Part shown: piece after piece, positions 25,501 through 37,369 of the stretch
How the letters are laid out: each line of letters opens with the position of its first letter
How positions within the stretch are numbered: position 1 is the first letter of the stretch
From: Myxocyprinus asiaticus
Taxonomy: Eukaryota; Chordata; Actinopteri; Cypriniformes; Catostomidae
DNA length: 64,000 bases
Direction of reading: 5' to 3'
Assembly: GCF_019703515.2 (NCBI RefSeq)
Contig: NC_059373.1
Span: 18,121,281-18,185,280, forward strand
Position numbers and translations under genes: made by a program
The notes under the pieces: generated by a model
Seen by the model: the letters and a program-made list of their open reading frames with translations, nothing else
Databases searched by the model: none
What the model was told of the DNA's origin: nothing

Positions 25501-28500
25501 TTTATGCTGACTTGTGATTTTGGAGATTCAAAGTTCTGGCCACCATTCATTTGCATTGTATAGACTAACAGAGCTGAAATGTTCTTCTAAAAATCTTCAT
25601 TTGTGTTCTACAGAAGAAAGAAAGTCATACACATCTCGGATGACATGAGGGTGAATGAATGATGAGAGAATTTTCATTTTTGGGTGAACTATGCCTTTAA
25701 AAATGTTACAAACCCATACAACTTTTTTTTTTCTGTGGACCACAAAAAATGTTAGGCAGAATGACAGGCTCAGTCACCATTCACTTACATTGCATCTTAT
25801 TTCAACACAGTGAAAGGCTATGGGGGGCCTGGGTATCTCAGCAAGTAAAGACGCTGACTACCACACCTGGAGTCGCAAGTTCGAATCAAGGGCGTGCTGA
25901 GTGACTCCAGTCAGGCTTCCTAAGCAACCAATTGGCCCGGTTGCTAGGGTGGATAGAGTCACGTTGGTTTAACCTCCTCGTGGTCACTATAATGTGGTTC
26001 TCAGTGGGGCACGTGATGAGTTGTGCGTGGATGCCGCAGAGAATAGCATGAAGCCTCCACACGCACTAGGTCTCCGCGGTAACGCGCTCAACAAGCCACG
26101 TGATAAGATGCACGGATTAGCAGTCTCAGACGCAGAGACAACTGAGATTCGTCCTCCGTCACCTGGATTGAGTCACTACACCACCACAAGGACCTAGAGC
26201 CCATTGGGAATTGGGCATGCCAAATTGGGGAGAAAGTAGAAAAAACAAAACGAAAAAAACAATAACTTATAAACCTTTAAAGTCAGACCTACTATGAGCG
26301 CTGAGGTTGTTAATCGATGGTATATGCTTCTGTTGAAGCCATCAGTCTGCATTATTTCAACTTAATTTAAAAAAAAATTGTGTTAAATAGCAGTATTCCC
26401 GCTGAAAAACTACACTGCCCATAATCCTGATGAGAGATCCACCAATCAGAGAATCAGGGCAAACAATGCATGCAAAAAGAGCTCTGCAGCTCTGCAGGGG
26501 AGAAAATAAAAAAAAATAAAAAAAATTAAAGGCTTTCGTTCTGCCTCACATCTCCTTTTGAGTTCCACTGAAGAAAGAAAGTCATATGGGTTTGGAACAA
26601 TAAGCGGATGAATACTAAGTTAAAAAAAATGTAGGGTGAATTTTTGCATTCAAATTGTATCTTAAAATTGGAGATAATAGTAGATTATAGTAGATTTAGA
26701 TGTATTAGTAGATTTAGATGGTGTTTGTATAAGAGATAGAGTGACGTTTGCATGGATCCACTGATGATTATATAACACAATATGCATGGTGCCACAGAAG
26801 AGGCTTAATGCTGGTAATGATGTCAATATCGTTAGAAAGGGTTTTATGGGATTGCGGTCACGGAGCCTGACCTTGCTGATGCCAGGGGATTTGCGTGCTC
26901 CCTCTGCTTCACTGAAGGCCACGTTCATAGCAAACTGGATGGCTAGGCCAGTCATAGTACCCGTGGACAGTGGCTCAATCTTGGACACAGCCTTGACCAG
27001 TCCTGCCTTGGTTTTGTGGGACTTCAGAGAGATCTCGTTCTTCACCCGACTGGCATAGTTCACAACACCCACACGAGTAGCATCAGCCCCAACGCTGAGA
27101 CCATCAATAACCTTGGTCAGGAAGACCTTGACCTGCTCAAACTCAGCAGGACGGACACTTCGAGAGCTATCAACGATGAACACCACGTCTGTGGGCTTGG
27201 TGTTACACAAGCCTGCAGCTAGAAGAGTGAAAGAACACAGATAAAGGAAACAAAGAGATGATGTCAGTATACTGTAAACACAATTCAATATACCCCCAAA
27301 CCTTAGTTGGAAAAGAGACTCCTCTGTCATATGTTTTTAATTGGCTTTAACAAACTGTATTGGGAGGTGTTCACACCAAATTAAGTTCCACATGTAAGTT
27401 TGGGAGGAGCTTGTTCATCTAGGCCTGCCAATTATATCCCATGGATACATAAGAGGCTACTTCTCTTGCACCAGTGACAATTCTTCCGGCATCCCTCCAC
27501 CTCCCCATGTCCACCTTCATATTTCATAATGCCTATACCAACTATTTTAAAATTGTTTTTCTATTTCTTGCTTTATGTATGTTTACCCTTATGAAAATTA
27601 TGATTGTACTATTATAATAATGTAGTAACACTGACTGTAGTAACCATGTTGTTTTTGGTGGAAACCGTTATTTTAGTAGGCTAGTAATACTGTAGTAACC
27701 ATGACTGTAGTAACCATGGTTTTGGGCGGAAACCATGGTTTTACTAAAGTACTACCGTAGTATCAATATAGTACCCATGGTTTTTCTATAGTAATATTGT
27801 AGAAACCTGTAATAACCATGGTTATGTTTGGGGTTAGTATGGTTTTAAATACCATGGTTAAACTATGGTTATTATAGTAAAACCATGACTGATTTTCTTA
27901 AAGCGTAGAAAATGACTGAAAAACAGCACAGACTGATGGAAAACATATTCCGTTTTATGGCCCTTTAACATAATATGATTGGACCGGTGAGCAAGAAGAA
28001 ATATTTTAGAAAAACTGTGTAAATATACACTCACGTCTACATTTTGCTCATTTGTGTATTGATAATGGCAACACTGTCTCAGGATATGTAGGGAGAAAGG
28101 GGGAAACTGGGTGTGTGTATGTGTGAATGCGTAGAGTTGGGTTGAGGGGAAGCCAGTGAGATTGAAAAGCCAGACAGTCGGTAGGTAGCTAACTCAATAA
28201 ACTTACAGTGTTGGCAGTTCCATAATAACTCCCATTGATTATACATTCAGCCTCAGTTATGCATGCACATGCCGATTACACACACTCACAGACAAACACA
28301 CACACACACACACGTTGTTGCAGCTATCATTATGAGGACTCTCCATAGACATAATGATTTTTATACTGTACAAACTATAGATTCTATCCCCTAACCCTAC
28401 CCCTAAACCTAACACTCACAAAAAGCTTTCTGCATTTTTACATTTTCAAAAAAACCATCGTTTAGTATGTTTTTTAAGCAACACTAGTAATGTCCTCATT

Positions 28501-29476
28501 AACCACATTTATAGCATAATACCCTTGTAATTACCAGTTTGTAACCTAAAAATATGTCCTCGTAAACCATCCAAACCCACCGCCCGCCCACACGCCCGCA
28601 CGCACGCACACACGCACGCACACACGCACACACACACACACACACACGCACACACACAGTAAAGGGTCTCTTTGTGTAAAAATGTAGTGGCTAAATTTCC
28701 TAGAGGGCATTCAAATTCTGTGAATCCACTAGAACATAACCCTAATTACCTACTTCATAAAGCTCTTTCTGATTCTCTTCTTTTGAATATCTCTCACATT
28801 TGTGCTATTAGTTTTCAATACATATATTAATTTAAATCACACTCCTGATTTAAATCTAGATTCTCTAAACATATCTTTTGAACAGGATCTCGAACACAGG
28901 AAGAGATTATGTAAATCTACAGAGCAGAAACAGAGAAGGTGAGATGAGAAAGGTGAAAGATGAAGGGAGGTGCAACACTCACATCTTAAAGTCTTAAATC
29001 ACAGAAACGTCCCTATTCACTTTTATTGTATGGAAAAGAAAGATGCATTGAAAGTGAATGGGGACTGAGGCTAACATTCTGCCTAACATCTTATTTTATG
29101 TCCCACTGAAGAAAGAAATTTATACGGGTTTGGAACAACATGAGGGTGAGTAAAGATCAGCTATCCCTTTAAGAAAAATTGCAGTTCACTATCTAAACTA
29201 TAGTGTAAAACAAACCTATATGCCAATGTAATGATATAAAATAATGAAAACTTTAATACTTAGTCTTTCATTAGATTACAGAACTACATGAATCCACAGC
29301 TAGACTGTATGAAAAAATTAATCCTGTTTGTTTTGGCTCAGTATCCAGTGCCAGATTAATCATACTGATGGATCTGTTAATTATGTTTTCTTACCCATGG
29401 CAGCAGCATTTCTCAGATCCACGGTAGCTTGAGCTCCCAGGATGCATAGTAGCATCACAAACCCCAGCAATGTCAT
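19538..29476 (-). CDS. matn1: Matrilin-1 (cartilage matrix protein), complete, 8 exons
   Basis: Secreted cartilage matrix adaptor that forms disulfide-linked trimers and binds collagen and aggrecan. Exons: 29476-29395, 27218-26872, 24944-24722, 23904-23776, 21114-20710, 20238-20086, 19997-19917, 19587-19538. They join in frame to 489 aa (human 496). Layout: signal peptide ([17 protein letters not shown]), vWA1 with MIDAS Asp44-x-Ser46-x-Ser48, one EGF module (about 218-260, six Cys), vWA2 with MIDAS Asp274-x-Ser276-x-Ser278, then Cys451/Cys453 and a coiled coil ending ALENKIV. Two vWA domains with a single EGF between them identify matrilin-1; matrilin-2 and -4 have several EGFs and matrilin-3 has one vWA. 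vWA2 is very close to the mammalian sequence ([25 protein letters not shown]). The final intron is U12-type AT-AC (separate entry). The other introns are GT-AG and contain many transposons. Confidence 0.95.
19588..19916 (-). other. U12-type AT-AC intron in matn1 coiled coil
   Basis: On the minus strand the intron begins ATATCCTTTT (19916 leftwards), a perfect U12 AT-AC 5' splice site. It has TTTCCTTGAC at 19608-19599 (U12 branch consensus, branch A at 19600) and ends CAC at 19590-19588, 12 nt beyond the branch A. Joining 19917 to 19587 completes a Leu codon (T+TG) and gives LTKK-LEAVTKR, colinear with human matrilin-1 LTRKLEAVSKR. The only GT-AG alternative (ACG|GTACTA with ACAG|CATCAC) breaks the frame. 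The orthologous intron of the mammalian and chicken gene is one of the founding AT-AC introns. Confidence 0.93.
20312..20692. mobile_element. TIR element (GGGCTGCACAATTAAT) in matn1 intron
   Basis: Left end TTGGGCTGCACAATTAAT, right end GTCAATTGTGCAGCCCTAA, mutually inverted. The interior is AT-rich and non-coding. It ends about 18 bases short of the vWA2 exon donor at 20710, so it is almost in contact with the splice site. Confidence 0.75.
21293..22104. mobile_element. TIR-like element in matn1 intron
   Basis: The left end GCTGGGTACTGATACAG is answered by TATTTTTACCCAGCCCT at the right. The subterminal CCGATTCC and AATCGGAA also pair. No transposase was seen. Confidence 0.55.
22119..22420. 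repeat. Short foldback repeat in matn1 intron
   Basis: CCCAAAAATGAAAATTCTG on the left is mirrored by CAGAATTTTC on the right and GAACTATCC at the end. The core GTAACCATTCACTTTCA is followed by its complement. It is the same short subtype as 4518-4812. Confidence 0.75.
22451..23730. mobile_element. Large foldback element with CpG-rich centre
   Basis: The left arm starts GATAGTTCACCCAAAAATG. The right arm (23500-23725) is its inverted complement, and pairing extends inward beyond the usual MITE length (TTAAATGAATGTCTTCTAAAGC on the left and its complement at about 23590). Between the arms lie about 700 bases of unusually CpG-rich DNA that other copies lack. It may be a longer progenitor of the small copies or a copy with captured sequence. 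It lies between the EGF and vWA2 exons. Confidence 0.65.
24180..24358. repeat. Small TIR element in matn1 intron
   Basis: GGGGCCAGATTCATGAAACA on the left and TTGTGAATTCTGCCCC on the right are imperfectly inverted, with an AT-rich palindromic core (TTCTTAAGAAT type). Confidence 0.6.
24991..25699. repeat. Foldback MITE-like repeat in matn1 intron 2
   Basis: Starts AAAGGTATAGTTCACCC and ends GGGTGAACTATGCCTTTAA with long complementary halves. A fragment of the short subtype follows at 25700-25815. Confidence 0.85.
25823..26233 (+). mobile_element. tRNA-derived SINE, copy 1
   Basis: The head GGGCCTGGGTATCTCAGC has a tRNA A-box-like segment, and AGTTCGAATC about 40 bases later is a B box. The body contains AACCAATTGGCCCGGTTGCTAG and AACAAGCCACGTGATAAGATG, ending GGGAATTGGGCATGCCAAATT. 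The same consensus is at 30853-31276 and 62604-62985. The 67-codon open frame inside is not a gene. Confidence 0.85.
26236..26660. other. matn1 intron 2, repeat debris
   Basis: Contains a short fragment of the foldback family near 26560-26610 (CTGAAGAAAGAAAGTCATA). Otherwise nothing was recognised. Confidence 0.5.
27600..27895. repeat. Degenerate ACCATGGTT tandem repeats, matn1 intron 1
   Basis: About 300 bases are built from repeats of GTAGTAACCATGGTTTT and its inverse (ATGGTTATTATAGTAAAACC), so the array is partly palindromic. It is non-coding. Confidence 0.7.
28573..28660. repeat. (CA)n/(CG-CA) microsatellite
   Basis: CACG and CA units in matn1 intron 1. A shorter CA run is at about 28296-28313. 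The rest of intron 1 (28661-29394) shows only a partial foldback repeat at about 29000-29170. Confidence 0.85.
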
Positions 29477-29479
29477 TCT

Positions 29480-31919
29480 GTAATGCAACGTTGAGTCCTA
29501 ATGATCAACTCGACAACCAGAGACAGACTGATTCACAGAGAGAGAAATGCTCAGGTTATCAACACACATATATTTGCAGATACACACTCTTAAGTTTAGA
29601 GACGCCGCCCTCATATCCATCTCCGTAAGGTGTCTGTTCAAGCTTTTTGGGGAGGTGGGGGGATACCTGTTCCAAAAATGTGGAGTTTGGTTTAGGAAAC
29701 ACAAACACCCCTTGATCTGTATGTGTGTGTTTATTTAAGAGAAACCAGGTTCATTTGGAGCCCTAGGAGGGGTCTCTAACTTGGGGTTGAACTCAAATAA
29801 ACATTAAGATGAATCTTTCTTTTCTAGGCAGTTTTCCTCTCAAATTAATCTCACACATGCAGGGGGATTATATCCTACACAGGCCTGTCTGTGTTCTGTC
29901 CATGTGTACGTGTGTGTTTTTGTGTTGTGTGCACCATGCACTGTCTAGTATGTCTGTTGATAAGTGTGTGAATGCATATGAGCAAATGTAGGCCTGCAAT
30001 ACCGGTAAGAATGTGCATTTCTGGTGAGAACATGCTTATAGACACAATCACAAATAGACTCACACATGAACACATTTTTACACTAATACATCCATTGCCA
30101 CATCGTTAATGCTTATTTACACTGTGAAAAATCTAAATTTGAAAACATTTCAGGGCTTTTTTATTTTTATTTTTTTTAAGTTTACTCTTATTAAGTTTAT
30201 TCAACTTTAGGACAAATAAATTTGTATAAACTTTTAATAAAAGTCTGTGCTTTTAATGAATATATATATTTTATTTTATTTTTTTACAAAATTCCAATAA
30301 TCTTGCATTTTGAAGTTTAGACTTGTGAAAGTGCTCAGGAACACTTTCACAAGAAAGGAGAAGAAAAAAAAAGTTCCCTGTTTGTCTATGTAAATGAGAT
30401 GTGTGTGTTTGTTGATATATTGCATTACACAGCAATTAGGTTTTCTAAAGACATTCTGTTTCTGTCTGCCATATGCCTCCATCGATCCCCAACCTGCCGG
30501 AAAAAAGTCCTCCTTACCTGAAGTGCACCAACAACTTTGAGAAGAATATTTAAAAAATGTGTTTCTTCTTTCACCATCTGTACCACACACATTTCTTTTT
30601 GAAATGGATGTATTTGTTAATCTTTTTGCAAAATCGAAAATTTAGATCAAAATATTGAAAACTTCATTTGGTCAATAACTAAAGTTGAAAGAAAACAGTG
30701 AAACAATGCAAAAAAATATATATATTGTATATAGACAACACACACACACACACACACTGTATATACACACTGAAAATAATGTTAAGCTAAAAAATATGCT
30801 TCTTGTGGTAACATCTAATTTAACTGGTTCTATTCAACAAATATTATTTATGTGGGCCTGAGTAGCTCAGTGAGTATTGACGCTGACTACCACCCCTGGA
30901 GTTGCGAGTTCGAATCCAGGGCGTATTGAGTGACTCCAGCCAGGTCTCTTAAGCAACCAAATTGGCCCGGTTGCTAGGGAGGGTAGAGTCACATGGGGTA
31001 ACCTCCTCGTGGTCACAATTAGTGGTTCTTGCTCTCAATGGGACACGTGGTAAGTTGTGCATGGATCACAGAGAGTAGCATGAGCCTGCACATGCTGTAA
31101 GTCTCCGCAGTGTCATGCACAACAAGCCATGTGATAAGATGCATGGATTGATGGTCTCAGAAGCAGAGGCAACTGACTTGTCCTCCGCCACTCGGACTGA
31201 GGTGAGTAACAGTGCCACCACGAGGATCTACTAAGTATTACTAAGGGAATTGGGCATTCCAAATTGGGAGGAAAGGGGATAAAATTGAAATATATATATG
31301 TATATAAATATTATTTAATATCACTGAATCATCCTTACTAATCTGACAAAATGTTGGGTAGAAATAGGTCTTTAAAGTGACAATTGCAGGTTACCACTTT
31401 TTACAGTGTTGAAATGTATCATTAAGATCAATGTGAAGAATCTATTAATTACAATTTGAGAAACATTATCAAACAATAAATATTCAATACTAAGGATTAT
31501 GTATTTACTTATTATTTTTTTATTACACAGACAGCTTTTAAAAGAAAAATCTCCAAGCAACAATCTTGCAATCTTGGGAGGAAACCCGCCCCCCCCCCAG
31601 ATCTCTCTAGTTTCTGGCCTTTGACTAAACAATAACCACAACTGTGATATATCATACAGTCATTACAGTACAAACCGAATGGCGAACTACCATCACCATA
31701 ATTGCTTCTCCTACCAGTGAAGACACAATAATCAGAAACTACAAAGCTTTTATGTGTCAAAGCAAGAATTTTAAGCATAGGCATACTTGTTTATGTTATG
31801 TGTGTGGTTGTTGGCTTGCGTATGAATATTTGTGCTCATTGTGGTGAAGCTGCTTATAAAGCTTGAAAGGGTTTCTTGCTTTTTGCATCATAAAACCATG
31901 CCTGAAATATACTTTTGTT
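29480..31919. other. Spacer between matn1 and laptm5
   Basis: Holds the matn1 5' flank (about 29480-29700, promoter not resolvable), one SINE, a short (CA)n run near 30738-30757 and the expected laptm5 3' UTR left of 31920. No further coding exon was recognised. Confidence 0.5.
30853..31276 (+). mobile_element. tRNA-derived SINE, copy 2
   Basis: Head GGGCCTGAGTAGCTCAGTGAG, B box GAGTTCGAATCC, body CAAATTGGCCCGGTTGCTAGGG, tail GGGAATTGGGCATTCCAAATT, followed by AT-rich DNA. Same family and orientation as copy 1. Confidence 0.88.
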
Positions 31920-34900
31920 TCAGGGCTCTTGATAGGACGGAGGAGTGTCTTCCACTTTAATCTTAAGAGCCTCATCATAGGAAGGTAGCTTCACCTGTTA
32001 GTCAAAAGAACAACAAATATCTATTGGTTTCATTTGATCATTATACTTCATTATTATTCTGCCCAACAAAGGCAACATGCAGGAACTATGGTTTTTAGAA
32101 TTCACTATGATGAATTATGCTAAAGTTTTTTCATTGAAATTATTGAGAAAAAAGTGTCCCACTTAACCCTAATACACCATCTATATATAGGCTACTTTAT
32201 ATACAAGTGTTAACATTTCATTAACTATTTACAAAAATAAGATAACAGCATCTGAAAATGTGTCAGCAGAATGAATTTGTAAGCAGCTTAGAATTTGAGA
32301 TTTATAATTTATTGTATTACATCATAACATTAGAACTTCAGTATCGTGTGACACCAAAGCAAACTCCATCATAAATGCACTCACTGTCACAGTATTTCCA
32401 GTGTCAACATGGATGGCAGCCGTCCTTTCTGCCTTCAGGGCATAAAAACACCTCATTGACACTTGAAGGATGTACACCTACACAGAAAACACACAGGGAT
32501 ATTAATAAAAGCCCAAATGCACACAATTATTAAAAGGCTTTAAGTTCTAACTGCACACAGCCTTACAGAAGAAAATGCAAAATCTTTACAGAGGGCAGTT
32601 TCATTTCCCTCTACCTTTTCCAAAATCCTTCTCAAGCAGCTAGAAAGACAGAACAGGCTTTATGACTGCCTCTATACATCGCTTTCCTACCTCAGTCCCC
32701 CCCTTACATTTCCCCACTCCTACAGCTAAAAAAGCTTTGCTTTACACTGTACAATGCAGACCTGCAGACAAAACAACACTGTGTGGGTGAATATAACCAA
32801 ATATGTGTTTGCATGAGTGTTTTATGAGGTTGGAGAGGGTGATGACATATCATATCATACATCATATCACACACACACACACCAGCAGCAGACACGAATT
32901 TGTACCTTCAGCAATATGTTCAGCATAAACAGAACAGTGTATATCATGGTGAAATGGCCTAAGTCCTCCTCATCCAACTTGCCGACTCCTTTATAAAACT
33001 TCTGTAGACATAAAAATGCACACAATTATTGTGAAATTATAAGATTTTTTCTAAAAAGGATTTTAAGAATGATTAATTCAACCAAACCCTAATGTACAAC
33101 CTTGTTTTACCCATGAAAAGTCATGCTGTGTTAATGATATCCACATTTAGTCTTGTGTAGTTATGTTTTTGTATAAATTGTATGTTTTCCTCACCGTAAC
33201 TAGCAGAATGTCTTTGTAACTGGGGGTCCCTGGCAGTCCCCAGGCTCCATCAAACAGGGAGAGAAAACTCACACCCAAATCCACAAACATCATCAGCACA
33301 AAAGGCAGCACAAACAATGGGCCCTTAAACAAAGAGAAAGAAATGATGAACGACTCACTTCTGTGCTTTTATTGTATACACCAAACATAAACACACAGGT
33401 GCAGAGAAAGACAGAAGAAATGTTGAAAGCTAATGTCCACACATTCAATCAATCACACTCCATTTCCTTCCACTGTTAAAGTCTAATCAGGACTGAAATG
33501 TGTAGTTTGGACAGACCGCTAGGATTCCGTGTTTTACCACATTCATAAATATTGAGACAAGCTCTCTTTCTGAAAGCTGGGTAAATATTGGTGTCAGGCT
33601 TCAGAGTTTAAAATCGAAGGTGCACAGAGATGACTACAGATACCCTGCAGACGCACAAACACACACACTCAAAATGTGCTTATGCACACTCGTGCAAATA
33701 TGCATAGGTCCACTCAAACAAAAACAGACTTTGTCAAAAGGTATCACAGCACACATAGTTGTTTCATTACCAATTAAGTATTTATGTTTGTCTTGTTATT
33801 GTAAACTCCCCAAGAGAAGTGGTTATGTTGGAAACAGCACAGTGACCATAAATAGTACATTAATGGCAAAATATTCACGTTTCAGTTTAAATATTCACAT
33901 TTCTCTGATTTAAAGGAGGAATAACAAATTGAAAGTGTTCAGTGAAAACTGTGTGAGTTGACTTCATGCATGACACAATCAACTTCTCAAAACCAGTCCT
34001 ACAATTTATCAACCAAATGATAATGCAGTGAAAAAATTGTTATCTAACCTTGCGGTGAGAGAACAGAACCAGCACACCGGAGACTGACATCAGAACAAGC
34101 ATCAGAATGTTAGTGCTGATATCAACTAAAAGAGAAAAAGAGAGAATATTGAATATGCATGTCTTGGCAACCAATGTGTAATATATTATAGTATTTTTAC
34201 TATTTCTTATTACTATTTATTTTTATGTTGTCAATGTTGTGTTAAAGGATTAAGAGTACTGTACAATCTCAGGTCAAATTGTAGCAGTGATCTGTTTTGT
34301 ACCTACTGATAAACTAAAGCTGCATTTGTTTAATAAGGCAGTATAATGTATGGGATCATTTATTCAGTTGGAGACATTTTGACATATGAAATGTCTTTCA
34401 TCTGTGTTAAAAATATTTATCACATGTGTAGGAATAATGATCTGATAATGCCCTTAATTAACATTTAAGTGAATTCTGTGATGGTGTGGCTTTTTGACAT
34501 TGTGTTTGATGGTTGTTGTTCACATAAAAACCAACTGAACTGAAATTATTATTATTTTTAAGTTCTTAAGAAAAAGTGCAGAGTATAATTTCAATTATTT
34601 TAACACTTTTTGTACCTGTACTATAGGGGGGAAGTTAAAGACTCTGGGTAGGGAACTAGTCCAAAATAGTGAAATACTGGCAAATGTAACATTTCAACAC
34701 TCCTGAAAATTATGGTTCCTTTATTACAGTATCCTTATACAATAACTATCCTTTATAACAAGAATGATTTGATCTTTTTATTTATTTAATTTATATATTT
34801 TAAAAATGTTCCCCCTTTAAAATCATCATAGGGGACAGCAAATTTTCCCTAATTGAAGAATCACCCATATATGTAAGAAAAGAGTGAGTGGTGTGAAGTG

Positions 34901-35925
34901 AACTCACAGACACGCTGGCCCCTGGAAGATTTAAATTCATGATAGGGCACGTCGTATGGAGCTTTCTCCCAAGAAACTGTTCGAATGATGTCCACCAGTT
35001 TCAGCACAGTACCTATCTAGAGAGATGTGTGCACAGACACACACACAGAAGGCATAGATGAAATAATTGTGACAGAATGAATTAATAAAGGTAAATGTGT
35101 GTCTCAGATTGTGTGTACTCTAGCAGCCAGACTGTTTGGACTCTCTTCTCTGAGCCAACACCAACAGAACATATAACACGAGAACAGCACTTCATTCAGA
35201 AAAACCTGTAAATGTGTAAATTACATAACATACAACTTCCTCCCTCAGCTAGATATTCCTATGGAGGTTTTAAAAACGTTCTGGTTGACAGAAGGTTTCC
35301 TGTAAACCTTTTTTACTACTAAAATGATGATCAAGATTATATAATGTGGAACATCCAAAATATTCATAAAAGAACTGAAATAGTGTGATCAAGTTTGAAA
35401 GGGAATGTTGATTTCTTGCATCATCAGGATGATTAAAACACATTTGTTTTCTTTTACAGAAACATTTTAGTTGAAGTCTATGCTGAAGTCTTTCTTAGAA
35501 GTCTATCTTCAGTGGCCCCAAAATGTATTTGGACACTTTTGAACGCTTAAGTCACACTTAAAAATGTCTGATGGTCATTATATTAGATACAAAATCACAC
35601 AACAAAGAGCATCTGCGAATGATGCTAAACCTTTTCTAAGAACTAACTTTTCTTAGAACTTTTTTAAATGACTTTTAATCAGCTGCAGGTGATTTTATTT
35701 TGTTGATATACAGTGTCTAGTCAGTTCCCTTCAATTACATACGTAGGTGTAGTTTTATCACATTAACAATGGACATGTTCCACAACGTTTAAAAATCAGT
35801 CCAAATACTATTTGTTCTAATTTTGAACAATATATCTATATATTGTTTAAAATTGGGACAAAAAGAATTGGCCTCTTCCTGGTTATTAAACTTTCTGGAA
35901 CATGTCCATTCTACATACATCCTTT

Positions 35926-35990
<65 letters not shown>

Positions 35991-37369
35991 TGTATCTATA
36001 GACAGACAGACAGACAGATAGATAGACAGATAGATAGACAGACAGATAGACAGACACAGACAGACAGATAGATCGATAGACAGACAGACAAGACAGACAG
36101 ACAGACAGGCAGATAGATAGATAGACAGAGCGACAGAGCGACAGACAGACAGACAGATAGACAGATAGATAGATAGATAGACAGATAGATAGACAGACAG
36201 ATAGATAGACAGACAGATAGACAGACAGATAGACTGACAGACAGATAGATAGACAGACAGATAGACTGACAGACAGATAGATAAACAGATAGACAGATAG
36301 ATAGATAGATAGATAGACAGAGCGACAGACAGACAGATAATGTATATTGATAACACTTTACAATAAGGTTCCATTTGTTAACATTAGTTAATGCATTACG
36401 TATCATGAACTAACAGTGAACATTATACTGTATTTTTAACAGCATTTATAATATTTGTTAACAAAAATATAGTTATTCAATTTTAGTTCATGTTATTTTA
36501 TAGTGCATTAACTAATCTAATTTATTACTACATGTTGAAATCAACATTAGCCAAGATTAATTACTGTAAAAGTATTGTTTATTGTTAGTTCATTTTAGTT
36601 AATGTTGTTAACTTCTACTAACAAATGGAACCTTACTGTTAAGTGTTTTTTTTTTTTTTTTTTTTTTTTTTTTGAGTGCGGCATAAGTGTCCAAATACTT
36701 TGTGGGGCCACAGTATACAGTAGGCTATATTTAGTACCTCTGTCTATTTATCTTTTATATTAGTTGCTAAACAAATATCAGCTCCAGACAAGAAAGGTGG
36801 TTAGTGCCGTACGACAAATATGCTGTTGAACAGACCTTTAAAACTGTCAACACTGAAAGTGTTGGTCAATAACTGAATGTGACTTCTCTCTTTCAAAATG
36901 GCTGTAGCTTCCTGCCACAAATTTCTCTATTATGCATTAACCAAATGACAACCAAGATCAACAAAATGGCTATGCTATTTTATGCTACTTATTTCAACTC
37001 TGTCTGTTGCTTTAATCTCCCCAGCACTATAAACTACAAGTAAATCCACCTGATGCATTACTACAAACTGTTACAACCAGAGTACTACAACAAGAAACTG
37101 CCAGTTCTCTCTTATTCTACCAACAAAAACACACATTGTATACACAGATAAAGCAGATCATTTTACTTTGTCATACATAAGCCTTCAACAACCAATGAAC
37201 ATCGTACATACATTGTGTTGTTGTTAAAGCTCATCAATGTCAAGTTTTTCATTAGTAATTTTTGAGTGGGTGTAAATGTTTGTGTGAAGCTGCATGTTAC
37301 CAGAAACAAGATGGCAAATGATCGGGTCGCTGTGGTGACATGGCAGCAGAGTGTACGTGTTCCAGACAT
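31920..37369 (-). CDS. laptm5: Lysosomal-associated transmembrane protein 5, 7 exons
   Basis: Endolysosomal membrane protein that recruits NEDD4-type ubiquitin ligases through PY motifs. In mammals it is haematopoietic and dampens T- and B-cell receptor levels. Exons: 37369-37301, 35016-34908, 34125-34049, 33323-33195, 33001-32906, 32477-32385, 31994-31920. They join in frame to 215 aa (human 262). Four hydrophobic segments lie at about 12-33, 62-82, 86-109 and 145-168. The C-terminus carries LPSY (194-197) and PPSY (209-212). The N-terminus ([14 protein letters not shown] then [11 protein letters not shown]) aligns with the first membrane helix of human LAPTM5. Overall similarity is modest, so the call leans also on its place between matn1 and sdc3. 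Exon 1 is the least certain: its donor, CTG|GTAACA, is weak. For exon 2 I preferred the acceptor giving ATA GGT over one four bases further downstream because it preserves phase. Confidence 0.86.
33333..34040. other. laptm5 intron 3
   Basis: No exon or transposon was recognised. The 97-codon plus-strand frame at 33620-33913 has no recognisable similarity and no supporting context. Confidence 0.5.
35935..35990. repeat. (AT)n microsatellite in laptm5 intron 1
   Basis: A pure AT run that passes directly into the GATA/GACA array. Confidence 0.95.
36001..36340. repeat. (GATA)n/(GACA)n array, Bkm-like
   Basis: About 340 bases of interspersed GATA and GACA tetranucleotides with a few GAGC interruptions, inside laptm5 intron 1. 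It causes the two long Leu-Ser-Ile/Val-Tyr frames on the minus strand. Confidence 0.97.
36351..36646. mobile_element. TIR element (AACACTTTACAATAAGGTTCC)
   Basis: TAACACTTTACAATAAGGTT on the left is inverted at the right as AACCTTACTGTTAAGTGTT. The interior TTGTTAACATTAGTTAATGC is shared with 214-455. A poly(T) tract follows to 36673. Confidence 0.8.

Noticed and set aside
25823..26233. tRNA-like A and B boxes suggesting a tRNA gene
   Set aside because: The unit is about 400 bases, present three times with a common non-tRNA body, so it is a tRNA-derived SINE and has no proper cloverleaf.
35931..36406. Frames of 136-147 codons rich in Leu-Ser-Ile-Tyr
   Set aside because: Produced by the GATA/GACA and AT microsatellites; not genes.
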